The position numbers were made by a program, and so were the translations under genes. Of a stretch of DNA of 64,000 bases, positions 19,339 through 28,331 are shown piece by piece. Origin of the DNA: Eoetvoesiella caeni (lineage in GTDB: Bacteria; Pseudomonadota; Gammaproteobacteria; Burkholderiales; Burkholderiaceae_B); the NCBI RefSeq assembly GCF_003315175.1, contig NZ_QNRQ01000004.1, positions 186,001 to 250,000 on the forward strand, in the 5' to 3' direction. Within the stretch, counting starts at the first letter, position 1. Every line of letters begins with the position of its first letter. The notes under the pieces were generated by a model. That model was not told where the DNA came from and made no database searches. It was given only the letters and a program-made list of their open reading frames with translations.

Positions 19339-19512
19339 TGCCCGCCCCTTATGAGTAAACACAGCTTACAGCCCCCTTACTAAATGACCTTGCGCGAAAC
19401 CGCCGCCACGGCGGCCTTGCCGAGCATAAATTGCTCATGGCCAACAAATTGTCCGCGTATTTTAAGTGGTCGGGTAAAATTCGCAGCGACAGCTAATTAA
19501 AAAGACACCAGC

Positions 19513-21084
19513 ATGACACAACGTACCCAACGCCACTCTATCTTGCGCTCGCATCTTCCAGTGCTGGCCGGCATAATGCGGGGCATCGAAAAAGAAGGGC
19601 TACGTGTAGACGGCCACGGCATGCTGGCTGCAACAAAGCACCCGGTTGCGCTGGGCAGCGCCCTTACCAATCCTCAAATCACGACCGATTATTCCGAGGC
19701 TCTGCTTGAACTGATTACTGGCACGCACACTTCGGTCCCTGCGCTGCTGGCCGAGCTCGAAAACGTGCACCGGTTCGTCGCCGGCAAGCTCAACAACGAG
19801 CTCATCTGGAACCAGTCCATGCCGGCGCACTTGCCGCCTGAAGCCGACATCCCCATTGCGTGGTACGGCACCTCGAATACCGGCATGCTCAAGCATGTCT
19901 ATCGGCGCGGCCTGGCCGTGCGCTATGGCAAAGCCATGCAATGCATTGCCGGCGTGCATTACAATTTTTCCGTCCCCGACAACTTCTGGGAAATCCTTGG
20001 TACCGAAGGCGCCACGCCCGAAGAAAAGCGGTCCAAGGGCTACCTCGCGCTTATCCGCAACTTCACCCGCTATTCGTGGCTGCTGATGTATCTGTTCGGA
20101 AGCTCGCCCGCCGTCTCGGCCCGCTTCCTGGAAGGAACGGCCCACAACCTGCTGGCGCTAGACGACGACACGCTGTACCTGCCCCATGCCACCAGCCTGC
20201 GCATGAGCGACCTGGGCTATAACAACAAGGCGCAGTCTGACCTTCAGCTCTGCTACAACGATATCGAGACCTTTCTCAAGCGGGTCTACGATGCCGTAAG
20301 CACCCCATGGCCGCCCTACGAGGCCATGGGCACCCATCGCGACGGCGAATGGATACAGCTGAACACCAACCTGCTTCAAATCGAAAACGAATACTATTCC
20401 AGCATCCGGCCCAAACGCACAGTCGAACGCTGCGAACGCCCCGCTACCGCATTGGCCGCGCGCGGCGTGCAATATATAGAAGTGCGCTGCCTGGACATCG
20501 ACCCCACGGCGCCGGTCGGAATCTCGGCGCAAACCAGCTACTTCATGGACGCGTTCCTGCTGTTTTGCGCAGTGGAAGACAGCCCATACTTTCCAAACAA
20601 TGGGTTTTGCCGCGACAGCCAGGACAACTTTGCCCTGGTTTCGAAAAGCGGGCGTCAGCCGGGCCTGGCGCTGGTCAACAGCAACAAGCCGATCGCTCTG
20701 GCCGATTGGGGCCGGGAAATCCTGGAACGCGTGCTTCCCTACGCCGACCTGCTCGATGCCGCCTATGGCGGGCAAAACCATGTCCAGGCCGTGCTCGCGC
20801 AAAGCCCCAAGGTGGCAGACCCCGAAAATACGCCATCGGCCCAGGCCTTGCGGCATCTGCGCGACGAGCGCCTCAGCTTTCACGACTACACACTGCGCCA
20901 AAGCCGCGCGCACCACGAAGCCCTGCGCGCCCAGCCGCTGGACAACGCCATCCAGCAGCAATTTCTGGCCGGGGTAGCCAGCTCTTTGCAGGCCCAGACA
21001 GACATCGAACAAAGCGACACGGAAAGCTTTACGGAATATGTGGCCCGTTACCACGCGGCCCTCAAGAAGCCGGTTGCGGCCTAG
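19513..21084 (+). CDS. gshA: Glutamate-cysteine ligase (proteobacterial type)
   Basis: At 523 residues it matches the E. coli-type GshA, which makes gamma-glutamylcysteine in the first step of glutathione synthesis. Recognisable segments are GIEKEGLRV (metal/ATP Glu), TDYSEALLELIT, GVHYNFSVPDNFW, NNKAQSDLQLCYND and YIEVRCLDIDP. It is a single gene; the minus-strand genes after it are convergent. Confidence 0.95.
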   Translation: MTQRTQRHSILRSHLPVLAGIMRGIEKEGLRVDGHGMLAATKHPVALGSALTNPQITTDYSEALLELITGTHTSVPALLAELENVHRFVAGKLNNELIWNQSMPAHLPPEADIPIAWYGTSNTGMLKHVYRRGLAVRYGKAMQCIAGVHYNFSVPDNFWEILGTEGATPEEKRSKGYLALIRNFTRYSWLLMYLFGSSPAVSARFLEGTAHNLLALDDDTLYLPHATSLRMSDLGYNNKAQSDLQLCYNDIETFLKRVYDAVSTPWPPYEAMGTHRDGEWIQLNTNLLQIENEYYSSIRPKRTVERCERPATALAARGVQYIEVRCLDIDPTAPVGISAQTSYFMDAFLLFCAVEDSPYFPNNGFCRDSQDNFALVSKSGRQPGLALVNSNKPIALADWGREILERVLPYADLLDAAYGGQNHVQAVLAQSPKVADPENTPSAQALRHLRDERLSFHDYTLRQSRAHHEALRAQPLDNAIQQQFLAGVASSLQAQTDIEQSDTESFTEYVARYHAALKKPVAA

Positions 21085-21135
21085 CGCTTGTGGACGCGGC
21101 GGCTTGGCCGGCCGCGGGCATTGCCATAGCCCGGC

Positions 21136-21264
21136 CTACCCCGACCGCATCCCCGCCCAGTGCATGAACAAGCGCAAAAGCCAGGCGGCCACGGCCAGCG
21201 CGCCGACGCTGGCCAGCCATATGCCGACGAGCCAGGCAAACCGTCGCCCCCACTTCGGGCTCAA
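21136..21264 (-). CDS. DUF2474-like single-span protein downstream of cydB
   Basis: The 42-residue protein has a basic head (LSPKWGRRFAWL) and one membrane helix (about 11-33, WLVGIWLASVGALAVAAWLL). Short DUF2474 proteins of this form commonly follow cyanide-insensitive bd oxidase genes and may be accessory subunits analogous to CydX. The likely start is a TTG that overlaps the cydB stop (CATTGA), with GGAGGG placed correctly upstream. It is too short for routine gene callers. Confidence 0.7.
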   Translation of the reverse strand: MSPKWGRRFAWLVGIWLASVGALAVAAWLLRLFMHWAGMRSG

Positions 21265-22268
21265 TGATAGCCCTCCCCGTGCCGGGTCTTGCCGCGAAAG
21301 ACGTAATAGGACCAGGCCGTGTACATCAGGATCATGGGTATGATCAGCAATGCGCCCACCAAGGTAAAGCCCTGGCTTTGCGGGGGGCCGGATGCATCCC
21401 AGATAGTAATATTTGGCGGCACGATATAGGGCCACACGCTTATGCCCAGGCCGCTATAACCCAGGAAGATCAATACCAGCGCAAGCACGAACGGGCCGGC
21501 ATGCGGATCGTTTTGCAAAGAACGCAACAGCAGCCATGTCACGACCAGAACCAGCACGGGTACCGGTGCAAACAAGAACAAATTGGGCAGGCTGAACCAG
21601 CGCTGCGCGATTTCGGCATGAACCAGCGGCGTCCAGATGCTGATGATCAGAATCACGCCCAACAGGGTAAAGGTCAGCGGACGCGCCAAGCGGCGCATGC
21701 GCCGCTGCAGCTCGCCTTCGGTCTTGTATATCAGCCAGCCGCTACCCAACAGGGCATAGGCTACGATCAAGCCCAGGCCGGTAAAGACCGAAAACGGGCT
21801 CAGCCAGTCAAGCGGGCCGCCCATGTATACGCGGTCGACCACATTCAGGCCATTGATATACGCGCCCAGCACCGCGCCCTGGCAAAATGTCGCCAACAAT
21901 GACCCGCCGATGAATGCCTTGTCCCATAAATGCTTGCCATGAGGCCTGGCCTTGAAGCGGAATTCAAAGGCCACCCCGCGAAAGATAAGCCCCAGCAGCA
22001 TGAAGATCAGCGGCAGCATAAACGCATGCAAAATAAGCGCGTATGCCAGGGGAAAGGCGGCAAGCAGCCCGGCGCCCCCCAACACCAGCCAGGTCTCGTT
22101 GCCGTCCCAGACCGGCGCGACCGTGTTCATCATGACGTCGCGATCATGTTCGTCTTTAAAGAACGGATACAGAATGCCTATGCCCAGGTCGAAGCCGTCC
22201 ATGATGACGTACATCAGGATGCCGAACAAAATAATGATTGCCCACAGCAAAGCTAGATCTATTCCCAT
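21261..22268 (-). CDS. cydB: Cytochrome bd-type quinol oxidase subunit II (CIO type)
   Basis: The 335-residue multi-span protein pairs with CydA in the terminal quinol oxidase. The start MGIDLALLWAIIILFGILMYVIMDGFDLG is shown here by DLALLW and MDGFDLGIG; APVWDGNETWLVLGG and GPFVLALVLIFLGYSGLGISVWP are typical of CydB/CioB. The ATG at 22268 is preceded by AGGAGCATGAG and lies one base after the cydA stop. Its stop overlaps the tiny DUF2474-like gene. Confidence 0.95.
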   Translation of the reverse strand: MGIDLALLWAIIILFGILMYVIMDGFDLGIGILYPFFKDEHDRDVMMNTVAPVWDGNETWLVLGGAGLLAAFPLAYALILHAFMLPLIFMLLGLIFRGVAFEFRFKARPHGKHLWDKAFIGGSLLATFCQGAVLGAYINGLNVVDRVYMGGPLDWLSPFSVFTGLGLIVAYALLGSGWLIYKTEGELQRRMRRLARPLTFTLLGVILIISIWTPLVHAEIAQRWFSLPNLFLFAPVPVLVLVVTWLLLRSLQNDPHAGPFVLALVLIFLGYSGLGISVWPYIVPPNITIWDASGPPQSQGFTLVGALLIIPMILMYTAWSYYVFRGKTRHGEGYH

Positions 22269-22269
22269 C

Positions 22270-23697
22270 TCATGCTCCTGTGTGAACGCCGTTGGCGCCG
22301 GGATTCTCGGTCGCGGCCGATATCGGCCGGCTTGGGGTTCGGTGCTCGCCCGGCCCGCCGTCCATGGCGGCACTGCCCTCGTCGGGCACCGGCCCCTGGC
22401 GTATCAGCCTTAAAATATAGGCTATGCCGGCGCCGAACAACACAAAGTACACCACGACAAACAGCGCCAGGGTAATGCCCACTTCCAGCGCGCCGTGCGG
22501 CGTCACGCCGTCGGCCGTACGCATGACGCCGTACACCAGCCACGGCTGGCGCCCTACCTCGGTGGTTATCCACCCTGCCAGGATAGCCACCAGGCCGGCC
22601 GGCCCCATGTACAAGGCAAATCGCAACAACGGCCGGGTTTCATACAGGCGGCCGCGCCAGCGCTGCCAGGCGGCCCACACACCCATGGCAATCATCAGCA
22701 GCCCCAGCCCGACCATGATACGGAACGACCAGAACACGATCGCGACATTGGGCCGGTCCTGCCTGGGAAACTCTTTAAGCGCCTGGAATTGGCCGTCCCA
22801 GCTGTGCGTCAGGATAAGGCTGCCCAAATGCGGCACTTCCACGGCAAAGTGGTTGGTTTCCTCTTCCATATCGGGCCATCCGAACAGAGTCAGCGGCACT
22901 CCCTTGCCCGGGATGTTTTCCCAGTGCCCTTCAATCGCGGCAATCTTGGCCGGCTGGTGCTTAAGAGTATTCAAGCCATGGAAGTCGCCGACTACCGCCT
23001 GGATAGGCGCGACGATAAGCAGCATCCACATCGCCATGGACAGCATTTTGCGGATTGCCGGATTATCGTTGCCGCGCAGCAAGTGCCAGCCGGCCGACGC
23101 GGCCACCATCAGCGCCGTGGCCAGAAAAGCGGCGATGCCCATATGCACCAGGCGGTATGGAAATGAAGGATTGAAAATGACGGCCAGCCAATCCACGGGC
23201 ACGACGCGGCCGTCAAGAATTTCGTAGCCTGCGGGAGTTTGCATCCAGCTGTTGGAGGCCAAGATCCATGTGGCCGATATCAGCGTACCCGCCGCCACCA
23301 TCAAGGTAGAGAAAAAATGCAGACCCGGACCCACGCGCGTCCAGCCGAACAACATGACACCCAGAAAACCTGCCTCGAGGAAAAAGGCGGTAAGCACTTC
23401 GTAAGCCAGAAGCGGCCCGGTAATGCCCCCGGCAAACTCCGAAAACCCGCTCCAGTTGGTGCCGAACTCGTAGGCCATGACCAAGCCCGAGACAACGCCC
23501 ATGCCGAAATTGACCGCGAAAATCCGGATCCAAAAATGGTAAAGGTCGCGATAGACTGTATTTCCGGTCTTGAGCCAATAGCCCTCAAGCACGGCCAGGT
23601 AGCTGGCCAGGCCTATTGTGATGGCCGGAAAAATAATATGAAATGAAATCGTAAAAGCGAACTGAAGCCGGGCCAATAACAGTGCTGTCAAATCCAT
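22270..23697 (-). CDS. cydA: Cytochrome bd-type quinol oxidase subunit I (CIO type)
   Basis: The 475-residue subunit carries the haems. Haem-ligand regions are visible: the early His in ISFHIIFPAI (b595), His in VHMGIAAFLAT (b558) and Met in FRIMVGLGLL (b558). The quinol-binding Q loop between helices is short, which points to the cyanide-insensitive (CioA-like) class rather than the long-loop E. coli CydA. It is the first gene of cydAB, with DUF2474 following. Confidence 0.95.
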   Translation of the reverse strand: MDLTALLLARLQFAFTISFHIIFPAITIGLASYLAVLEGYWLKTGNTVYRDLYHFWIRIFAVNFGMGVVSGLVMAYEFGTNWSGFSEFAGGITGPLLAYEVLTAFFLEAGFLGVMLFGWTRVGPGLHFFSTLMVAAGTLISATWILASNSWMQTPAGYEILDGRVVPVDWLAVIFNPSFPYRLVHMGIAAFLATALMVAASAGWHLLRGNDNPAIRKMLSMAMWMLLIVAPIQAVVGDFHGLNTLKHQPAKIAAIEGHWENIPGKGVPLTLFGWPDMEEETNHFAVEVPHLGSLILTHSWDGQFQALKEFPRQDRPNVAIVFWSFRIMVGLGLLMIAMGVWAAWQRWRGRLYETRPLLRFALYMGPAGLVAILAGWITTEVGRQPWLVYGVMRTADGVTPHGALEVGITLALFVVVYFVLFGAGIAYILRLIRQGPVPDEGSAAMDGGPGEHRTPSRPISAATENPGANGVHTGA

Positions 23698-23961
23698 GCG
23701 GAACTCCTGGCGGGCAGTAATATTCAGAGCGGTGATTTGCCCTGCCTTGAATGGTACTCCAGTTCACCGGCCCTTGGCGGGGGCTGCGGCCCTGGGCCAC
23801 GCTCAAAGAGCAACAAAGGCGTGCTTTAAAGCGCCATCCTGCTAGACTATTGTTCCGGGTTCCGCACTGTCGATGCCCAGAGCATCGGCCTGACACAGCC
23901 GCGAACACCGGAGAGCGTCTCTATAAAAACATGAAGCCAACGGAATCAATAACAGGACCTT

Positions 23962-24798
23962 ATGCGAAAGACTACTTACTATGCTCCTCACGGAGGACAC
24001 CCGGCTCAAACCGAGCTGCTGACAGACCGCGCCATGTTTACCGAGGCCTATGCGGTCATTCCAAAAGGCGTGCTGCGCGACATCGTCACCAGCTACCTGC
24101 CCTTCTGGGAAAATTCCCGCATGTGGGTGCTGGCGCGCCCGCTGTCGGGCTTCGCGGAAACCTTCTCGCAATATATAGTCGAAGTCGCCCCTGACGGCGG
24201 CAGCGACAAGCCCGAGCAAGACCCTAACGCCGAAGCCGTGATCTTTGTCGTGGAAGGCGAAATCAACCTGTCACTGCAGGGCGCCAAGCACACATTGAAA
24301 CCCGGCGGCTATGCCTTCATACCGCCCGGATGCGACTGGACTGTGCGCAACGGCGCTGGCGAGGCGGCGCGCTTCCATTGGATACGCAAGCACTACCAGA
24401 AAGTAGAGGGCGTCCCCTACCCGGAAGCTTTCGTCGCCAACGAGCAGGACATCGCACCTATCGTCATGCCCGACACCGAAGGCCGCTGGGCTACCACGCG
24501 CTTTGTCGACATGAGCGACATGCGCCACGATATGCATGTCAATATCGTTACCTTCGAACCGGGCGGCGTCATTCCGTTCGCTGAAACCCACGTTATGGAA
24601 CACGGCCTGTACGTACTGGAAGGCAAGGCGGTCTATCGCCTGAACCAGGACTGGGTCGAAGTGGAAGCGGGCGACTTCATGTGGCTGCGCGCGTTCTGCC
24701 CGCAAGCCTGCTACGCCGGCGGCCCCGGCCGTTTCCGCTACCTGCTGTACAAGGACGTGAACCGCCACGCCAACCTGCTGCTGAACGGTCCGCGCTAG
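23962..24798 (+). CDS. allE: (S)-ureidoglycine aminohydrolase
   Basis: The 278-residue bicupin belongs to the AllE/YlbA family, which removes ammonia from (S)-ureidoglycine to give (S)-ureidoglycolate in allantoin breakdown. Two cupin halves are visible; in the second, FAETHVMEHGLYVLEGKA supplies the Mn-binding Glu/His/His and CPQACYAGG the Gln. No other allantoin gene is nearby, so it stands alone. AGGACC precedes the ATG. The 264-bp gap to the divergent cydA must contain both promoters. Confidence 0.92.
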   Translation: MRKTTYYAPHGGHPAQTELLTDRAMFTEAYAVIPKGVLRDIVTSYLPFWENSRMWVLARPLSGFAETFSQYIVEVAPDGGSDKPEQDPNAEAVIFVVEGEINLSLQGAKHTLKPGGYAFIPPGCDWTVRNGAGEAARFHWIRKHYQKVEGVPYPEAFVANEQDIAPIVMPDTEGRWATTRFVDMSDMRHDMHVNIVTFEPGGVIPFAETHVMEHGLYVLEGKAVYRLNQDWVEVEAGDFMWLRAFCPQACYAGGPGRFRYLLYKDVNRHANLLLNGPR

Positions 24799-24804
24799 AA
24801 AATA

Positions 24805-25210
24805 ATGCCCCCACGCTGCACCGCTACGCGGCTTGCTGCCCCCCAGGGGGGCGCTTTTTGCCTTGGGGCGGCCCGGCGGCAAAAGATGCCCCCACGCTGC
24901 ACCGCTGACGCGGCTTGCTGCCCCCCAGGGGGGCGCTTTTTGCCTTGGGGCGGCCCGGCGGCAAAAGATGCCCCCACGCTGCACCGCTGACGCGGCTTGC
25001 TGCCCCCCAGGGGGGCGCTTTTTGCCTTGGGGCGGCCCGGCGGCAAAAGATGCCCCCACGCTGCACCGCTGACGCGGCTTGCTGCCCCCCAGGGGGCGCT
25101 TTTTGCCTTGGGGCGGCCCGGCGGCAAAATATGCCCCCACGCTGCACCGCTACGCGGCTTGCTGCCCCCCAGGGGGGCGCTTTTTGCCTTGGGGCGGCCC
25201 GGCGGCAAAA
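24805..25210. repeat. Five tandem ~82-bp repeats
   Basis: Units begin at 24805, 24886, 24968, 25050 and 25131 (81 or 82 bp each, nearly identical). Each opens ATGCCCCCACGCTGCACC, contains the palindrome GCCCCCC-A-GGGGGGC followed by GCTTTTTG, and closes with a GCCCGGCGGCAAAA run. The hairpin plus T-run in each unit looks like an intrinsic terminator on the plus strand. Open frames run through the array in several phases on both strands only because no stop codon occurs in the unit; I regard none as genes. Confidence 0.95.
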
Positions 25211-25276
25211 ATCCTGTTTGACGCCAATGGCGGAATAAGATTCAAGTCGAAGCAAACACACCAGGAGGAAGCAAGA

Positions 25277-26299
25277 ATGTCAACACCTTATCCAAACCTG
25301 TTTCTCGTCACCGCGCGCAAGATGATCTTTGCCGCCCTGGCGGTTCTGGCGCTCGCCGCCGCACCGTTTATGGCTCAGGCCAAGCCTCTTACCATTACCC
25401 TGCTGGGCACCGGCAGCCCGGCGCCCAACGCCACACGATTCAGCCAGTCGATCCTGGTCGAGGCGGGATCCGGCAAGTACCTGATCGACCTGGGGCGCGG
25501 CGTTACCATCCGCCTGGCCCAGTTGGGAATCCCCATGGGCAAGATCACGGCCAGCTTCATTACCCACTCTCATTCCGACCACCTGAACGGCCTGGCCGAC
25601 TTCTGGATGACGGGATGGATCGGCACGGGCTATGGCGGCCGTACCAATCCCATGGTCCTGTACGGCCCAAAAGGCACTGAAAACATGGCCAAGCATCTTG
25701 AAATGGCGTTTTCGGAAAACACGCGCATCCGCCACGCGGATGAAAAAGAGCCGCTTTCGGGCATCGAGATCGACGCTCATGACATCCAGGGCGGATTCAC
25801 CTACGAACATGACGGCGTCAAGATCACGGCTTTCGATACACTCCATGGCGACCTTATCAAGCCCAATTTTGGCTACATCATCGAGTACGACGGTAAAAAG
25901 GCGGTCATCAGCGGCGACACCACCTACGACGAAAGAGTAGCCAAGGCCGCCAAAGGGGCCGACTTGCTATTGCACGAAGTCGCCTACATCACGCCCCAGT
26001 TGATGGAGAAGCAGCCTATCTACAAAGCGGTGGCAGCGCATCACACCAGCCCCGAAGAAGCAGGCAGGATCTTCAGCGAAGCAAAACCCGCGCTTGCCGC
26101 ATTTACTCACCTTGTCGTGCGCCTTGCCGGCGAACAACTGGATTTGCCCGCAGCGGGCGTCATCCTCGAGCAAGTAGGCAAAACCTACGACGGGCCGGTG
26201 GTGGTCGGCGAGGACCTGATGCGCTTTACGATTGGGGACGACGCCATCGTCGTCAATGGAGACAAGGGGCAGTACGGATTCAGGGTGAAGTTGCACTAA
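25277..26299 (+). CDS. Exported metallo-beta-lactamase-fold hydrolase
   Basis: The 340-residue protein has an N-terminal signal (LAVLALAAAPFMAQA, cleavage near AQA-KP). The MBL core has the metal motif THSHSDHLNGL (about residue 97), a later GDTTYDE Asp (about 214) and AHHTSPEEAG His. The layout resembles RNase Z/arylsulfatase-like members of the superfamily, but a periplasmic location argues against tRNA processing; the substrate is unknown. AGGAGGAA (25263-25270) fixes the start, so the longer frame through the tandem repeats is rejected. Confidence 0.87.
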   Translation: MSTPYPNLFLVTARKMIFAALAVLALAAAPFMAQAKPLTITLLGTGSPAPNATRFSQSILVEAGSGKYLIDLGRGVTIRLAQLGIPMGKITASFITHSHSDHLNGLADFWMTGWIGTGYGGRTNPMVLYGPKGTENMAKHLEMAFSENTRIRHADEKEPLSGIEIDAHDIQGGFTYEHDGVKITAFDTLHGDLIKPNFGYIIEYDGKKAVISGDTTYDERVAKAAKGADLLLHEVAYITPQLMEKQPIYKAVAAHHTSPEEAGRIFSEAKPALAAFTHLVVRLAGEQLDLPAAGVILEQVGKTYDGPVVVGEDLMRFTIGDDAIVVNGDKGQYGFRVKLH

Positions 26300-26326
26300 C
26301 CATCGGTGCAAGCGATTGCGCCCCAG

Positions 26327-26350
26327 AAGCCTGCCACCGCGCAGGCTTTT
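26327..26350 (+). terminator. Intrinsic terminator after the MBL-fold gene
   Basis: AAGCCTGC (26327-26334) pairs with GCAGGCTT (26341-26348) over a six-base loop and runs into TTTT. It also insulates the element's left end from chromosomal read-through. Confidence 0.8.
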
Positions 26351-26419
26351 GTTCGCCCGCTGCCTGGAATTGCCGGATTTGTACGGGAAAAAGTGCCCAG
26401 GCTTATATTTATATGTGAC

Positions 26420-26425
26420 TGGCGC
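26420..26425. other. attL core
   Basis: TGGCGC, shared with 45435-45440. The sequence to its right (element side) imitates a tRNA 3' end read on the minus strand: a TTCGAGATT-like T-loop, then GGGTGCGCCA. It resembles the real tRNA-Arg end without being identical, as expected for an attP arm. Confidence 0.75.
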
Positions 26426-26547
26426 ACCCTGAGGGAGGAATCTCGAACCCTCATGATGCCTTATTTCAAGAGCTGACGGACTGGGATACCGAGCTTACTC
26501 GCCTAAATTCCCCCGCGCTGCGGAAGATCGAGGAGGCAAAGCCATGA
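26425..26547 (+). other. Displaced 3' end of the serine recombinase gene
   Basis: Reading from the core, the frame set by the recombinase gives 40 sense codons (beginning HPEGGISNPHDALFQELTDW and ending KIEEAKP) and a TGA at 26545-26547. That TGA overlaps the mobC ATG as ATGA. There is no start codon of its own to explain this frame. It is the C-terminal coding part left behind at the other end of the integrated element; in the circle the protein would be 545 residues. Confidence 0.8.
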
Positions 26548-26975
26548 GCCTCGACCGTCCACCTATCGCCGAAGAGTTCCGCAACGCCGCCGAGCACAGC
26601 CCGTCCCGCGCCGCAACTTCCGGCAAATCTGCACCTCCCTTCTCCCTGCGACTGAGCGCGGCGGAGAGGGCCGAACTCCTGCGCCGGGCCGGAAGCCGCC
26701 CCCTCGGAGCCTATATTCGGTCCTGCCTGCTGGACGGTGCGGAGAGTCCGCGCCGCGCCCATAGACAGCCCGTCAAGGATGAACAGGCCCTTGCAAGAGT
26801 CCTGGGCGAACTTGGCAAGGCCAAGCTTGCGAACAACCTGAACCAGTTAGCAAAGGCCGCCAATCTCGGCTCCCTGTCCGTCGGTCCTGAGACTGAGCAG
26901 GCCATTGTCGAAGCCTGCCAGGAGATCCGCCGCATGCGCGAAACCCTGATGGTCGCACTTGGGCTACGGTGGTGA
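26544..26975 (+). CDS. mobC: MobC-like relaxosome accessory protein
   Basis: The 143-residue protein begins with a disordered charged head. A ribbon-helix-helix-like segment (PPFSLRLSAAERAELLRRAGSRPLGAYIRSCLL, shown here by FSLRLSAAERAEL) follows, then the MobC-type region NNLNQLAKAANLGS and a helical tail. MobC proteins bind oriT and help the relaxase open DNA. AGGAGG lies eight bases upstream and the ATG overlaps the displaced recombinase stop. It is followed three bases later by the relaxase gene. Confidence 0.87.
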   Translation: MSLDRPPIAEEFRNAAEHSPSRAATSGKSAPPFSLRLSAAERAELLRRAGSRPLGAYIRSCLLDGAESPRRAHRQPVKDEQALARVLGELGKAKLANNLNQLAKAANLGSLSVGPETEQAIVEACQEIRRMRETLMVALGLRW

Positions 26976-26978
26976 GCC

Positions 26979-28307
26979 ATGATCCTCAAAGGAAGCCAAC
27001 GCAGCGGCGCGCGCCAACTGGCCGTCCACTTGCTCAATGAGCGTGACAACGAGCATGTCGAAGTCCATGAGCTTCGCGGCTTTGCGTCTGACGATCTGGT
27101 GTCCGCACTCCGGGAAGCCGAGGCGGTCAGCCGGGGGACGCGGGCGAAACAGTTCCTGTTTTCCCTGAGCCTCAACCCGCCGCCTCGGGAACGGGTGACG
27201 GTGGAGCAATTCGAGCGGGCGGTTGACGCCGCCGAACGCAAGCTCGGCCTCGACGGCCAGCCCCGCGCCATCGTGTTTCATGAGAAAGAAGGCCGCCGCC
27301 ACGCCCATGTGGTGTGGTCGCGGATCAACGTGGAGCAGATGAAGGCCATCAACCTGCCACACTTCAAGCACCGCTTGCAGGAAGTGTCGCGGGAGCTGTA
27401 CCGCGAGCACGGCTGGACCATGCCGCGTGGCCTGATCGCCAGCCGGGAGCGCGATCCCCGCAATTTCACGCGCAGCGAATGGGAGCAAGCCAAGAGCTCT
27501 AAACAGGACCCAAAAGCGCTGAAAGCCATGTTCCAGCAATGCTGGGCGGCGTCTGATTCCGGCCAAGCTTACAAGGCGGCGTTGGCGGAGCGTGGCTACA
27601 CGCTGGCCGCCGGGGACCGGCGGGCGGTCGTCGCCATCGATTTCCGGGGTCAGGTCTACGCCGTTTCCAAATGGACCGGCCTGCGTACCAAGGAAGTCTG
27701 GGCCAAGCTGGACCAGCTCAAGGACCTGCCCAGCGTCGAGCAGGCCACGGCGGCGAATGCCGCCCGCATGACGGAAGCCCTGCGCGGTTTCGTCGCCGAA
27801 GCCGAAACCGCCCGCCAAAAACTGGCCGCGACACTTGCCATGCAGCGGACACAAATCGTGGAAAAACAGCGCAAGGAACGAACCGACCTTGCCGCCGCAC
27901 AAGAAAAACGCTGGGCGCAGGAAAGCGCCGAGCGTGCCGCCCGCCTGAACAAAGGAATACGCGGCCTGTGGGACCGCCTGACGGGTCGCCACGCCCAGCA
28001 GACAAAGCAGAACGAGCAGCAGGCGCTGGCCGCCCTTCACCGCGACCGCCGCGAGAAAGATGGTCTGATCGAGCACCATCTGCAAGCACGCGAAACTCTG
28101 CACATGCTGGCTCGCCAGCAGAAGCAAGCCCATGCCAAGGACGTTGAACAGCTTCACCGAGACATCGCCGCCTACCAGCAGCGCGACCCGGCGGAGCGTC
28201 CGAACCTGAAGGAGCATTTCCGCGAAGCGGCCAGCCCCGCATCCAAACCGGTGCAGGTTGAAAAATCCCGCCAGCCGGATCGCGGTCCGTCGCGGGATCG
28301 TCACTGA
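26979..28307 (+). CDS. Relaxase / mobilization nuclease (VirD2-like)
   Basis: The 442-residue protein has an N-terminal relaxase domain (about 1-180) with the metal-binding histidine motif EGRRHAHVVWSRI (about residue 107) and upstream KGSQRSGARQLAVHLLN. The remainder is a long charged helical region (about 240-400) likely to be coiled coil. It should nick oriT and pilot the strand through a helper type IV system. The catalytic Tyr is not obvious by eye. It forms a unit with mobC and a downstream unknown gene. Confidence 0.88.
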   Translation: MILKGSQRSGARQLAVHLLNERDNEHVEVHELRGFASDDLVSALREAEAVSRGTRAKQFLFSLSLNPPPRERVTVEQFERAVDAAERKLGLDGQPRAIVFHEKEGRRHAHVVWSRINVEQMKAINLPHFKHRLQEVSRELYREHGWTMPRGLIASRERDPRNFTRSEWEQAKSSKQDPKALKAMFQQCWAASDSGQAYKAALAERGYTLAAGDRRAVVAIDFRGQVYAVSKWTGLRTKEVWAKLDQLKDLPSVEQATAANAARMTEALRGFVAEAETARQKLAATLAMQRTQIVEKQRKERTDLAAAQEKRWAQESAERAARLNKGIRGLWDRLTGRHAQQTKQNEQQALAALHRDRREKDGLIEHHLQARETLHMLARQQKQAHAKDVEQLHRDIAAYQQRDPAERPNLKEHFREAASPASKPVQVEKSRQPDRGPSRDRH

Positions 28308-28331
28308 CTGAATCACCAAGGAGAATGAACC

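Noticed and set aside
24805-25210. Possible CRISPR array
   Set aside because: Repeats are contiguous at 81-82 bp with no variable spacers and no cas genes nearby.
24805-25261. Several 60-145-residue open frames on both strands of the tandem repeats
   Set aside because: They exist in multiple phases because the GC-rich repeat has no stop codon; none has a ribosome binding site or non-repeat content.
26420-26465. A second tRNA gene at the left end
   Set aside because: Only a T-arm-like and CCA-like segment is present with a wrong loop size and no anticodon arm; it fits an attP arm better.
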